The notes under the pieces are model-generated. The model did not search any database. It saw only the letters and a list, made by a program, of their open reading frames with translations, and was not told the origin of the DNA. A DNA stretch of 64,000 bases from NCBI RefSeq assembly GCF_016920785.2, contig NW_024609880.1:61021292-61085291 (forward strand). Direction: 5' to 3'. Position 1 is the first letter of the stretch. Each line of letters starts with the position of its first letter. This DNA is from Ixodes scapularis (taxonomy: Eukaryota > Arthropoda > Arachnida > Ixodida > Ixodidae). The translations under genes were made by a program, and so were the position numbers. This document shows, in pieces, positions 25,900 through 39,900 of the stretch.

Positions 25900-27641
25900 G
25901 TTGTGGACTGATGACGCGGAGGCTCATTCTCTTTAGCCTGTGCTGCTTGCAGCGGAAGAAGAGTGCCAAGGCTGAACATTTATTTTAACGAAAAGCCAAC
26001 TCTCCGTTATTTTGAAGATGATGTGAGAGGGTGTTTAAGCTTGGGTTGTGTTGAAAGAATCCTCCCCATTATTTGCTGGGTGGCTCCTGGTAACGGTTAC
26101 GTAAGTCATCAGCGCAAATTCGCTTATATATAATTGTGTTGATATCGGGTAAGAAACAGTTTCTTTCGAGGTTACGCATCCAATGTTTTTTTTTTGTTTT
26201 TTTTTTTCGTAAAGACTCTACAGAGCATACGAAAAATATAAATATTAATATTACACCTCTACTCTTTCGGGTAGATGTTATAAAAATACAAAAATGTGCA
26301 ACTCTGCGTTCATGTAAATTTGTGCATTGTGTGTACGGCATAAATCTGACAACGATGGCCAAATTATCAAGAGCTTTGCAAAAGTGACATCAGCCGAGTC
26401 TTTTGGAAACTTTTGCAGAGTTAAACATTTCTTCAATGACAGCAAGGGATTAGTGTTTAATTCAATCGTCTGGGAATATTTTCATTGTCTTCGTAGTGGC
26501 GTAATGTTGGTCCTCAATTAGGAAACTCATTGAAAATATTTATTTTATAAATTTCTCACAGTCGCTTTTCTATGATATTCTAGTTATACAGGACCACCGT
26601 TTGTACAAAGGATTCCAATAAATTCTAAAAGAAAACACAAAATTATTTTTTTTTTTTTTAGAAATTAGAAATTTTAAACAGGCATAGATTTTGTCAAATA
26701 ACAAAAAGCAAAGCGATGTCCAAACGCTGTTGAATGAACCGTGAAGAGACCGAACGATGATTGAAATCTCCCATACAGTTATCCTTCTGATGTTTTCACT
26801 TCGTTTTCGTATAGCTTACTTTGCCCAGCTGGCGTGCATTTTATTCTTGCTCCGAAATAAATCAGTGGCATTTTAACTGGTGCAGGATTCAGAAAATCTG
26901 AAGACACAATCGTCTTTCAAAGACGAAAACGGTTGCATGTCAGAGAAAGTACGACAGTGTATCAACAAAACCAGTTTTACAATAAGGTCAATAAAATTCA
27001 TAAAGCTATGGTATGTAAGAATTTAACACAAAAATATTCAAGAAAAAAAAAGAGAAAGCTCGCTGCGCCGATTAAAACACGATTAACTATACACTCAGAT
27101 ATTTCTTGCAGGATGACGTCTTGTGTGACGTTAGACGTCTTATGCTGTCAGCCTTGCTTGTATGACGCTAAAGCAGGATGTGGCCGTACGCCGCGAGGCG
27201 CATTCAAAAGCTATCATTGATGCGAACAACGACGTTGCGTGTATACGCTCAGCTACCTAGTCCACGTGCGACGCAAGGATGCCCCGACAACTGACCAGGT
27301 ACGCGAGTGCCGCTCGACAAGCGGATGCGCTGTCGGCGCGAACGAGAACGAGGAAGGTCAATGTCTTCCCGTGGAATGGTGCCGCAAGTTCGACTCCCCT
27401 CGCCTGCATTTGTTTGCAGTTCCACCCGCGGGGTGTCGCAATGTCACGGAAATTGCGTGGAACCGCCTGGCGCGAGTGACGAAGTCCCTTTCCGATCTTC
27501 AGTTAATGACTAACTTTGACGAAGACCGAATGACAAAGTGCGTAACTCTACGCAATCCTTCTATTAGCGTTGGAAATTGTTGTCGACCCGAGTCTCCTTG
27601 TTGATTAAAGAAACGCGAGCAAGAGCCGACACGCTCACTAG
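25900..27641. other. Gene-free stretch upstream of the chitinase
   Basis: No conserved coding sequence is recognised. A plus-strand frame at 27239-27604 has eight cysteines and could look like a small secreted domain, but I cannot match it to a family and it lacks a signal peptide. The region just upstream of the chitinase is GC-richer than its surroundings, as expected near a promoter. Confidence 0.4.
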
Positions 27642-27649
27642 TATAAAAA
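27642..27649 (+). promoter_or_regulatory. Candidate TATA box of the chitinase gene
   Basis: TATAAAAA lies 268 bp before the chitinase start codon. A start site about 30 bp downstream would give a leader with several upstream ATGs. A good 3' splice site (tttacag, AG at 27886-27887) lies just before the ATG, so a 5'-UTR intron is equally possible, in which case the true promoter is further away. Confidence 0.25.
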
Positions 27650-27916
27650 TTTAACACGCGAAAGTTTATTGTGTCCGTGACCGGGTCACTGTGGTGGTGT
27701 TGACTTTTGAGCAATCTCTCGAACGCGAAACACAAATCATGCGAAAGAGTTACAACTTTGCAATAGACATGTCTGAGTAATCTGCTAAGTGGCATCTAGT
27801 CTGCGATGTACCGTCCGCACATCAGTCAGTGAAATTGCCAATAATTCGGTTTTGGGTCTTGTGTGTATCTGCTTGCGCGTTTTACAGGGAGGATAATCGA
27901 ACCTGCCACAGACAGC

Positions 27917-27986
27917 ATGAAAACTAGACTCCGGCAGCTCCTTCTGTGCTGCGCCCTTTCTCTGTGCTGCTCCGCTGAAACCGAAA
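27917..27986 (+). CDS. Chitinase exon 1: start codon and signal peptide
   Basis: Encodes MKTRLRQLLLCCALSLCCSA and three further residues, a basic N-terminus plus hydrophobic core typical of a signal peptide. The exon ends at a consensus donor (aaa|gtaagt) in phase 1. It joins exon 2 in frame; no other ATG nearby gives a signal peptide that splices in frame. Confidence 0.85.
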
Positions 27987-30900
27987 GTAAGTCTCCATCG
28001 ATATATCGGCATTTTCGCAGACCGTTTATTTTCCGATTTGCGCTTAAGCAATTTTAACAAATAAAACATTATAATATGGATGGAACTGTAAGTGGGCCAA
28101 ACAAGTTAGATATTGCCACTTCGTTATACTTAGTGTCGACAACTTACGAAGTATGATTTGAGAAAGTAAGAAAGGTACCCGTTTACGCAAAATATGATGG
28201 CAAATATTTCAGCGTGGTGCTCATAACATTTCGTAAAACAAATGTACTGAAGTTCACTGCATACTGGCTACGGAGCGTGCAGCCGGTCAGAAGCGCGTTC
28301 TGGCAATGTCGGAATCAACCCAAATGCCAGTGAAGTTCGTGTTCATCTCCCTCCGCCATTTATTGAGTTTCATAATTGAATGTCGACATCGCAACTTTTC
28401 GGTGGTGCTTTCATACTATCTAAAGTGTTAAGGTGGTCATTTGGGACAGTTGAGTGTCGTTGTACATGAAGGGAAATAAACAGCTGAAAAAACGCGGACA
28501 GCGAAAAATTAACACAAACGACAGGAGCAAGCTATGTTCGTAACTGTAGAATTTCATAAAAGAAACAGGATAAATAAAACATACACAGTATCTTAATAGA
28601 TTGCAGATTGCAGTTGAAATCTATTAATATACTATGTATGGTTTGCGTTATCCTGTTTCTTCTATCCAATTATATAGCTGCGAGTACAACTTTGTCCTGT
28701 CGTTTGTGTTTATTTTTTGCTGCCCGCGTTTTTTTAGCTGTTTTTACCGCACCATGCACCAATCTAACCTATTCTTATTTTATATCTTTAGATGCTAGCT
28801 ATTGAAAATAAACAAACTCGATGAGTAGCAATCCACTTCCCGATTAAGAGGATTGGTCTGTAATTATTCTTACATCCGGTCGCTCGCGGGCAGTTCAACT
28901 TCTGTTTCTTCTGCAAAATAGGTTTACGTTTCACACAGATCTACGTGTGGGATACTGGGTCTGCACGGCTTATTTTCTCATACCAATTATTAGGCACTAT
29001 TTAAGTTATTAACGAGTTTTAGTATTACGTATAGACCAACACGCGGCCCTAACGCCCTGCAGCTGCGGTGGCGCTGTCGGCGGCACAGCGCATGCGCAGA
29101 CGCTTCACTCCTACCAAATTCGGTTACTGCGCACGCGCACTGCCCACGCCTGGTGTGGGAAAAGGCGGGCTTGTTTGTAAACAGCGTGTCGGTCTATGTG
29201 AGCAAGCGTAAGTGCCGTGCGTTTGCGTTAGTGTTGTGTGCTACAAGCTGCATACGCGCTTCGTCACCATTCGCCAATCCAGGACGCAGTTTGGGGCTTT
29301 GCGTACGCTCAAGGTGGAACACGCAACGCTAACGCAAACGCACAGTGCATACGTTTGATTGTACGCGCAACACTAACACTCAGTATTAACCAAGTTTCTA
29401 CATTTATTTGAGCGTTCCTGTGTTGTTGTTGTTTTTTTGTTGTTTTTTTAGTGACAACTAACGAAAAGTGGAAGCGTGCAAGCATAAAAGTTGCAAAATT
29501 TACCAGTCCCGGTCATATAATCAGATCACGACATCAAGAAGAGCTTGCCAATAGCAAGTCGTTTTGTTTTCATATTCTATAGTTGTGTAGACACATATTT
29601 TACAAATATGGATATCGTGGAAAATGTTAACTTCCTTTCTTACAGATATACCTCTGGCATTTTCTGTATACATTTTTTTTTTGTTTTTTTTTTGTTTTAG
29701 GAAACAGTATGCCTTCATTTCACTATAACCTAAAATACACATATTATTAACACGTGGTGCTAGTTTGATAAAGCAGATTGCCTCCCCGAGCGACTAGACA
29801 ATAGCATTTTTGGGCATATATAGATGTACTTAGTCTGGATCGTTGCCTGAACTTAACAACAATAACAATTTTTTTTCAACAAGTGCTTGTTCCCTTTTTA
29901 GTGCGTCCTTCTCGGTTTACTGCTTATTTATATATATTTAATCTTGTTTACCTTTAATTTTAGCCATTTTTTTTTTTTTTGCTTTAATTTCAAAAACTTT
30001 GTTTGCAGAAACCATTTGCGCAGGCGAAGGCTTTGTTTAAGAATTGTGGGGACACCCAGTTACCGTTTGTTGTTGTAGCTGTTTCTTTACGAACCATTCC
30101 TTCTGTGTCTCCTGAACTGTTCATAAAACTAAAGAGGAACTGACGGATAAATTATACCCAGTTATCAAAAGCGCTCGACCATATTCGATTTAACGCTTTA
30201 AAACGTTTACACCAAAATCGGGGGGGGAGGGGGGGGGGGGTGAAGAGAAATTTCACGAAAGTTCGCCGAGCAGACAACGATTGACCACATTATAAGCAAC
30301 GCATTCTTCAGAAATCAGCAAGAATGGTTGGTCAAACTTTGATCTCTGCTCGACGCGATACAGTGTCTTGTTCTTACGGGGCCCGTTAATATGTTCACTT
30401 CCGACAATATGGCATAGCATGCTACGTAATATTTCCCTCGCACTATGGACTACTTCTTGGGGGAAAGGGTGGTGTTCATATTAACGAGGCATGAGAGTAA
30501 GCAGTAAATAAAACTTCGGTAAAAATGATTATTTCAGCTCCTGTCGAGACCACAACGCAGTTACTGGATTCGTCGGGGGCGCTGGACGACAGGTCTGCCA
30601 GCCGGCTCGAAAGTCCGGGTGATGGAACCCAGAGGGGACGCATTGTGTGCTACTACAGCGCTTGGGCCCTGTACCGCCCGGAGCCTATGAACTACGACAT
30701 CGAGGACATTCCCCTGGACAAGTGCACCCACCTCATCTACGCGTTTGTGGGGCTGAGCAACCAGACCTGGGAACTCTTCAGCATAGACCCCGAATACGAC
30801 TTCAACAAAGGTCTGCGATATTGTATTTTGCATTGCCCAAATATCTGGCTTCGGTCTAGATAATATCCTGCACCGCTGAAAAGCCGCATTGTCACGGGAT

Positions 30901-33900
30901 AGGGATAAAATTACTTTATTGTTAGTTCTTACCGAATGTTGCACACACACACAGATATGCAAAAGTTTGTGCAATATTTTATGGAAACTCAATCAGCATC
31001 ATATCCCACAACGCAGGGAACAAAACACGTATTAATCACACTCGTTTAACAAACGATAAAAAATAAAACTTGAAAGCATTGAAACAATATTGCAGGATAG
31101 CCAATTTTTTCTTCAAATCTACGTGGAGAAAGCAAATGTTTGAAAATCTCAGCTCTACAGTAAAGTTTTCTTATTTTGGAAGCGTGGTATGATCATTGTA
31201 AAATTAAAAATCGCGTATGGAACTTCTTTTCATATATTTATGTTTTGCTCGAGTACGTATTACGTATTAGTTTTAACCCGAGACATACATTACGAGAATA
31301 CAAAAGCGAACTTCAAAGGTCATTTTATTGCACTATAATGCTATCCCATACTCATACCTACCAGATACGTAACTGGCTGCATTGTTTAGCCACTTCTGAG
31401 CAAATATATACAAATAATAAAAGGGATGCTTTTAAGAATTTATAGTTGTATTATTTACGTAATCGAAACTCATCTTTATTAAACTCGGTATTTATTTTGA
31501 ATTCCGTATCCTTGAGTGAAACTCGCAATATCACGTTGTTGTTTGTCTTTTTTTTGTGTTCTTTTGTTTCTTTTTTTTTCCAACATCTTTTTTTTAATTG
31601 GCATTTGATTGGTAGATTTTGTCTTCACTTCATGGTTATCATGCTCGGCGGACATTAGATAAGGAAATGGCCGTCACGATACGTATACTAATTAACATTT
31701 TAATTAATTGAATAATAGGTTATGTCCAAATTTCAGTTTCAAAGGCAAACAATGTTGAAGGCTCTACCGATTTAAAGAACCTGGGAAATGCATTGGTTTG
31801 TCAGACCTCATGTTTTCGTCACTTGGTTTTGAAACTTTACGCAATAACGCGTCGAGGAGTGACCTAGTCATTTTGCGCTCCTCATCGGCAGCATCTTTGG
31901 TGGATTATCCGACGATGCACTTTCGAAATAATGCCACAAAACCTGAATGGAGTACTTGCTCTTATATGCATTACTGTAGAAAGTACTAAGGCTCATTGAC
32001 ACACAGCAGTGGCGCCGTGTCAATATCAGGCAATATTTGAAACATTGTGAAGTTGTAAGGAAAGTTGACTGCCAGGACGCACAACCTCTATGGGAAGTCG
32101 TAAACATAGGAGGAGTGATTAATAGGTCAAGTTACGACAGAACACTAAATGCAGCTTTGGGCTTCTTCCTCTTTAAAACGAATATTTTATCTTACAAACA
32201 TTTAAGAGATGACGGAGTGCGTGTAAAAAACAAATGAGCCTGTTCTTTGCTAACATTAGATGGGTCACAGCAGCGACAAATCTTGAAAATATTTTCAAGT
32301 GCGTGTTAGGCAAACAACTGATGATCATGCTGTGGATTTGCGTAGTCTGAATTTCCCGTCGCCAAAAAAAAATGTTTTGTTTGTGTGTGCGTGTTTATAA
32401 GCCTGCGCATCCGGTGCATCTGTGCGTGCACACGTGCGTGTGTTCGAGTGGTTTGAAGTCAATTAAATTCATATTGAACTAAAATATACACTGATCTTCA
32501 GAATCGTCCAAATTTTACGTCCTGCAAACGGCCGGAAAAAGTTACTTCTCAGCTTTTATATATATACATATATATATATTACTTTTTATTTTTATTGTTT
32601 GAGCTTCGAATACTCAAGTCGCATCCTACCACTTTTCGCGAAACTTCATGGCCTTGTTCTCGCCATTGATTACTGCACGGGTTGAAGGATAAGTTGTATT
32701 ACGGTTGATATACAAAGCATTTAGGATTGAAGTGCCAAAAACTGCTAAGTACGCTATATATAAACGTCTACTGTACATTTGTGATTGGAAGGTTGCTTTT
32801 TCGAAATTGGACATGAGCACGCAGCGCAGGGTAATTACCATATGTTGCCTTAAAGCAATCTTCCTCTTTCAGCTAGGCACGTGCGTTACGAAACAAAGTT
32901 ACGCAAACAAGGCATTGCAAAAGGAGAAGTAGCAAAAAAAAAAAAAAAAAGAACAGCCGAAGCCTCTGAATCATTATCTTGCCTCGCACCGTCTGCGAAC
33001 TATTGTTTGTTTGTAGTTATAGTAATTTCAAGTGGCGAACTCAAGGATAATCAATGTTAGTCAAGACCAACGTATTTTGGCAACCTAAAACTCAGCCCAA
33101 ATATTTATTTTAGATCAAAGCAAAGATTCCCTTTTTTTCCACCCTCTCACAGGTTTGTTTACGCAGAACGTACAAATTCAATATGGATCCAAAATATTTT
33201 AATTTAGTGTCTTTTTTTATCTAAAATTAGACCACGTCTTTAAGTGTAGAATAGCAGCAAGATTCAGTGGCATGCTTTATGTCATCAAAACTTACTTCTT
33301 CACTAATTATTAAGTTATGATACGAAAAATTACAACCAAAAATAATTTTCAGATGGTCTTAAATTGATTTCGCATAAATCATGCATGAAATACTATACCT
33401 CGCTGCAGTTTAAGTAAGATCGCAAACATCGTCATAAGCCGACACCATATGAAAAATTGCCATTTTTTTGTGCGTGTGCTTTCATCGGCGGGTTGTGCCA
33501 ACTTCTCATGGGCGGCCAATTTAACTTAATTCGGTAAATGAGGTTTCATTGGCTAAACCAATCAAGCATAGTGAATAATACACTGTGTGATTGCGCTTTT
33601 AGTACGTGCGTTTTTGTTTCTTGTAGTCTTTGACAGCGCTGTGACTTGTCGTGAATAAAAAAACGAAGCAATTTTACATTTTACGGATCAAATCGAAAAG
33701 TGTTACGTCTCCTGACAAAAAAAAACATAAATTATCAAGGAAAGCACAATAGCACCAAATTTATACTTTGGACCACTGAAGCACTCAGCATATGAGCGTG
33801 TGTAAAAAACAAAACTTTTTGCCGTACATTCAATAAACTACTCAATAAACGAGTAAATTTACAACTAAAGTCATGTATGACGTCGCGTAGCTTTACTAAA

Positions 33901-36900
33901 AGTTGTGCGACGTCATCGATGTAAAAAAACTGGTGTAGAAATTTGTTTGCGATCAGATTTTTGTAGTTATTTTAAAGAGGCAGAAAAAGCATTTCTAGGT
34001 TTTTTGTTTCTGTTTTTTTTTAATATGGCTTATTGGCGGCCTGTTGCCGTGCCTACATTTTCATCGAAATTTTGAAGCATGTATTCAGACAATATATTGC
34101 AGTACCACAGAAATCAGGACAAAACTTTTGCAAAACATTTAAGTAAAAAAGATGGTAAGATAATAACTAAAAAAAATGAAGAAACCAAAAAAAAAATAAC
34201 TTAGTGTGATGTTTGACTGGGCAGCCTACGTCAAGCACAGTTAACGCCACAAGGCGCGCAACGCCAATGGTGCGATGCGTTAATTCACTGTTTAATAACT
34301 TCTACGTGCCACAAATCGTTTAAACATACCTAAACGTTGTTAATACTGTCCGCAATACCCCTGCTAATCATAAAAATATTTTCTAGGATGTATCTCAGCA
34401 ATAAATGCCATGTCGCGATGTTGAGACGCGCTCGGGATTCATTAAGATGCTTGAGGCGTGTAAATTACGTTCGAGCTATACATAGACAACATGCAATTGT
34501 ACAGCCTGTTCCCAAAAAAATATCTAGGGTGTTCTTCTCGCCTCAAAAATATACTACGCATCGCCAAAAACTCATTTTCCGGCCAAATGCAACGCTAACG
34601 GTCCCGACCAGATGACAGTTTTAAAACTAACCCCTACCTTACTCAGAAAATGTGATCTTCTGGAACATTCAATGCGACAATGAGGCCTTTTTCCGGTATC
34701 TGGCGCAGTTAATTTTTATGTATTTCTTGGGTGTGGTGGGCGCCCTTTTCCTTTCGAAACTTTCGAAACTCGATGTTAATGCAAAACATACAAAGCTACA
34801 GGCGAGCTGGGTAGAATAAACGAACCCTCTCCATTGGAAATCAAGAGGCTCGGCTGGTTCGATAACAGGACCTGGTGAATTTTATTTTTTCCAGCGGGCA
34901 CCAGTCACCAAGCTGTGTTTGGAAATGTGTATGTGTCCCTTGCTTCCCTTGTTCCCCCTTCCCCAGGGATTTCTATCATTTGTCCCGGAACTCGTGAAGA
35001 AATTTTGAATCCGACACCGGCAAGCTCTGAAACTTTTGCCCTCTGGTCACGAAAGCTATAGTGCTACCGTTTGGCACAGACTGAACGTTCGACGATGCCT
35101 AATTATTTTTGCCACAAAAAAAAACAAAAAAACATAACTTTTGCTTTTTATTTTTATTTATTTATTTATTTTTTTTTTTGAAGGGGGGAAGGGGTGTTTT
35201 TGCAGCTGGCTCTTGCTTTAACGTAATTGTCGCAACCATTTTTTTTTTCAAGGCGGCTACAGACGTTTTACGGCACTCCGCAAGAGGTACCCCAAGCTCC
35301 AGACACTGCTGGCTGTGGGGGGGTGGGCGGAGGGCGGCAAGAAGTACTCGGAGATGGTGAGCACCACGGGCCGGAGGCATACGTTCATCAACAGCGCGCT
35401 CAAGTGGGTTCAGACGTACGGCTTCGACGGCTTCGACCTGGACTGGGAGTACCCCGGGGCCTACGACCGAGGTGGAGCCTACTCGGACAAGGCCAATTTC
35501 CTCCTCCTCGTCAAGGTAAGACGCAGCCTCCTACAGCCCTTTCCATCGCTTATCACCCGAGCAAAAATGCTGAGTCACTGAGCTATGGATACATCCACAG
35601 CATCTGACATACCGCACAGCAGAGCAGCAGCGCATGCTCAGAAAGCGTTCCGCAGCCCAGCAGACAAAGATGGCACCGCGAGGAAGGCAATATTTGCGGA
35701 GGCTTATTAACAATTTCTATGCTCTCCTTCTGCGCACTGCCATCTGTGCCTACTGGGCTGTGTTCTGGACATGCTCAGTAAAGGGCTGTTCTGCTATATA
35801 CCAGATGCTACAAACGCGTCCATAGTCCAGTGACTCTGCACACCTCCTTTTTGGCATAAGTGCAGGAAAGGTCCGTACACTTTTTTTATCGCTTATCACT
35901 GAGGAAGGAAATGCTGAACTATAGGGACGTTTGAAACATCTCTCTTAGAATTAATAGCCCACATCACGCCAACAATAACTGGACGTTACTTTAACTAAAC
36001 AATTAATTGAAAAACGCCACTATACAGTATATACTCGTTTTCACCCAAAGAAAAAAGGAAGTTTTGCGCAATGTTTATACGCCGCGAGAAGTAGTTCTTA
36101 CAAGATTTGGTTGTCGGAGGCAGAAGCGATGCTTTTGGCGTTTGAAGCGTGGACCTCTTGATAAGATACCAGATATCCAACCTAAAATGCACCTACATGT
36201 ACCTTACTTCTCTACGTCAAGTGGCAAATTAATAATGCTCCGCGGGGAGCCGGACGTCTTTTACTACGGTTCTTGATTTGGAAACGAGTATAGGTATTAG
36301 ATTTTTCGCAGCCTGTTATTTTGATTTGTATGTATACAAAGCTTTGTGGTTTTCTTTTTTTTTTTTTTTTTTTTTTTGTAAAACAGACTTCTTTGTGAAA
36401 ACAAAAAAAAAAGCCGTGAAAGATACACAAGAGCGGTCTGTGCAAGCGAGATATACGGCCAGGTTGACATTATGCGCAAAAAGGAGGCAACTAAAATATG
36501 ACTTATTAATAAAAATGTACTAAACATTTTTTTTATTTAAACGTTCTAGCGCACATGTTAATATGGAATAGATGGAGGCAATCAATGTTAAAGGCCAGCC
36601 ATGTTTTTTTTTAACACCTGGATTGAGCACGCGGTTCCAATTATTTATTGTTAAATTTTGTTGTGGAATTTTCTAGATCCAGAAACCAAATGCTCCATGC
36701 ACGCCGGGATATCAGCCCTCGTTTGACGCCGGAGGGTCATGTTTTATTGAGGAAATTTGAGTCATTATTTCACGTCAAAATGCGCCGGAGTTGATTTCAG
36801 TCGGTGCTCCATGACTGGAAAATTAAAGCGATAAACCACCCTAGCAGCCGCGACAAGCTTCTTTGATTTGCTGCACAATATTACTAAAAAGGGTTCTATT

Positions 36901-39900
36901 TTTCTTTTTTTACTAATTTTGGAACGTTAAACAGTTTCTATCTGAGACGATAGCGAGTAATCGTAAAGTGACAGATTTATTAGGCCGTAAAAGTGATCCT
37001 ACAGACGCATCAATATCATCGTATCAATAACTGGATTATTCGAATGAAAAGCATACAATTTCAGATGGGACTCTGACCTGTCACGATCATAAGCCATAGT
37101 TATAAACTCTGCTGCTCCGAAAGAGGGCGGCTCCTTGGCTTCGAGCTAGCTTTTGCTCTTTAATCTTCGACGCACGGGTACTATTGCAAGCCAAGGTATT
37201 CTGGATTCAGTGCAACACTGAACGGTTCAGTAATGGCTTCCCCGGTGGGCTTCAGGTATTTAGTCACAAAAAAGGTGAACACGTTCCCGGCATGCGCAGA
37301 TATGAACGGTAATTCCCGAATGGCTAAGTCGCTGTACGCTGCTTGTTTCCCGGATCGTCGGGTCCCAGATATGCCCAATTTGCAAGCGTCTTTACAAGGA
37401 TTCGGAAACAGATTCTGTACATCACAGAAGGTGCACAAAGGCCGTTGCCGTAAGTGAAAATTATAAAATTGACATCCTTGCCCACGTGAAGGTCCACCAG
37501 CATGCCAGCGCCAGAGAGATTGCGCGTGACTGCGGCAGCAGCGTCACTTCCATCTGGAATGAACGGAAGCCATAGCCTGCATTCGTACCATGTGTGTCTA
37601 CACCAGGACCTCACTGAAGCGGACTTTAAAAAACGGCTGGACTTCTGCAACTGGGTTCTACCTAAAACGAATGAGGACAAGAACGTTTTCAGCTGAAGAC
37701 GAAAAAGTCTGCCGCTACGTTCACAATGCGCATTACTGGTTACACCGGAACCCTCATTGGTTAAGAAATCACAACCGTCAGTTTTGCTGGTCTGTCAACG
37801 TCTGGTGCGGCATTTTCAGAAACAAGATTGTTGGACCTTACTTTCTAGAAGGCGATCTCATCGGCGATAAGTACACATTGAATATTAAAGGAGCCGTCTA
37901 TGACTTTGGCTGCGCCGTTCGACTGCAAGATCTGCCACAGGCGTGGTTCCTGCACGATGGAGTACCACAGCATGTTTCGTCTGGAACTAGCTTGACAACA
38001 ACTTTCCAAATTGGTGGACCGAACGAACAGGAACATTGCTTTGGCCTCCCAGATCGTCCGATTTGACACCACTTTACTTTTCTTCTTATGGTCACGTAAA
38101 AGCTTAAGTCTACGTGACCGGACCTCGGGACATTATGGGCTTGAAGCAAAAAATCTTCGATGGTTGTGTAAGCATCAGTCCGGAAAAAACTCAAAGAGAT
38201 GGGGATCAATGAAAGAGCGTTTTATGGTATGCAGTCCAGCTGAAAGCAGGCACTTCGAGCATTCTTTTTGACCTTGCCCTTTTGACAGACGTGATTTATT
38301 TATTGTTGCTAAAAGTTATAGTTCTGAGACTGAAAAAAATAAACAAGTCATGCCCATGCACATTTTATTACGAATGCTTTTGTTCATCAATGAATAGCCA
38401 TCAGGCACCGACAGATATGCCTATAATCACAAGGTTCTACAACAGTTCAACATGCAAATAGGACGACAAAGCCTAACGTGTTTCAATCAGTGTTCGTTAT
38501 CATCAGCAATTTTAGAATATTTAGAAAACAATAGACGGATAACAGAGTTCATTACATTTTTACGACAACTGTTCGCTGCGACTGAGGCCAAAGTGTGATC
38601 AAAGAATTGTTCAACCAGAGCGCTTCTAGGAGTACAACTGTAACACCTACTTGCAACCTGCGCTGGACAACAAGACAACAACAAGGGAGAGGACTTTCGA
38701 TAATCGACCAGAGTCATCGTTGACTAGTTTCCACACATGTCACTCAAACCGTAGCAGGACTTTTTCCGCCATCCACGTAGATGCCGTAGAATCAAGCAAA
38801 CAAAAAAGAACTACCCGAGACTGCGGTGACGACAGAAAAATGACGAGAAGAAAAGTATCAAAAGAACCACACACGAGAGTAGCGGCAGCAGTGTAAGGCG
38901 AAAGGCTTAACGTTGTCGACCTATCTCTTGCTCGTGTGCCCTCCCTGCCTGGAGGGTGATTCCACGTCATTAACGCAATGACGGTCCGGGTCACAATTTA
39001 GATAGTTTTGTTAAAAATATATAAGAAAGCCATGTTCTTGAGAGGAACATTCCGCTATATATGAACGCCGTAACAATTTGTTTCGCTGGGATATAAAATA
39101 GAAAAGCTCGAGGCATGGAAATTAAGAAGATTTTATGATTCAACCTTGCACAGTCGTCATTTACTCATCGAAGTTTTCACGTCACCATAATCGTTTTAAT
39201 GTGTTTTACAAAACACATAAAACACATACACAAAAAATTAAAAATATCAAGAAAATATTTCTTTGCAAACAAACAAAAAAATCAAACATGGCATAAAAAT
39301 GCGTTTTAGAGATGTATTCACAATTTTTTCGCAAATAAAACTTTTTTTTAGAATACTTCACAAAACACATCAAAATGCGCGTCTTTAAATATTGTTTACG
39401 AATACATAAATAAAATATGCTCACTCTTAATTATGTTTTTTTATTAACGCGGAAATGCGGCTAATTTATCGAAATGTGGCAAGATTGGGCGTCGATATTT
39501 TAAAAAAAAACTCCATCTTTTATTTTCTTTAAACCCCTCTTTGCACTTTGCAGTGGCTCGAACTAACCTGTTATAGCAAAAGGTTGAGTAGCATATGACC
39601 TCCCAAACAGGAAAAGCTACGACAAACCTTCACTCGGAGCGAGCCGACGTCTTCGTCTTAACGGCTTTGCCGCACAGCACCAAACATTTTGAGCGTTAGT
39701 TATGGCATGTTTTTTATAATATTAATTTTTCTTTCCATAATTGATGCGTATTAGTGACCCGAAAAGGTACTTTGAGCTGGAATATATTAATTAGCTTACA
39801 ATTCACAGAAAGAAAACGGCCCCCCTCTGCAAATTCGCTAACTATGCATACATAAGCTTAAAACTCTCAGTTGCGCGAGTGGCCATCTATACATCCGGCC

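Larger units (their letters stand above)
27987..30537 (+). other. Chitinase intron 1
   Basis: 2,551 bp, phase 1. It contains a foldback element (28475-28750), an inverted pair of GCGTTAG-rich segments (29216-29343) and a poly-G tract (30220-30240). No other exon is evident. Confidence 0.85.

Noticed and set aside
27239..27604. Cysteine-containing 121-codon plus frame upstream of the chitinase
   Set aside because: Looked like a small secreted domain, but there is no signal peptide, no match to a known cysteine pattern, and other frames overlap it.
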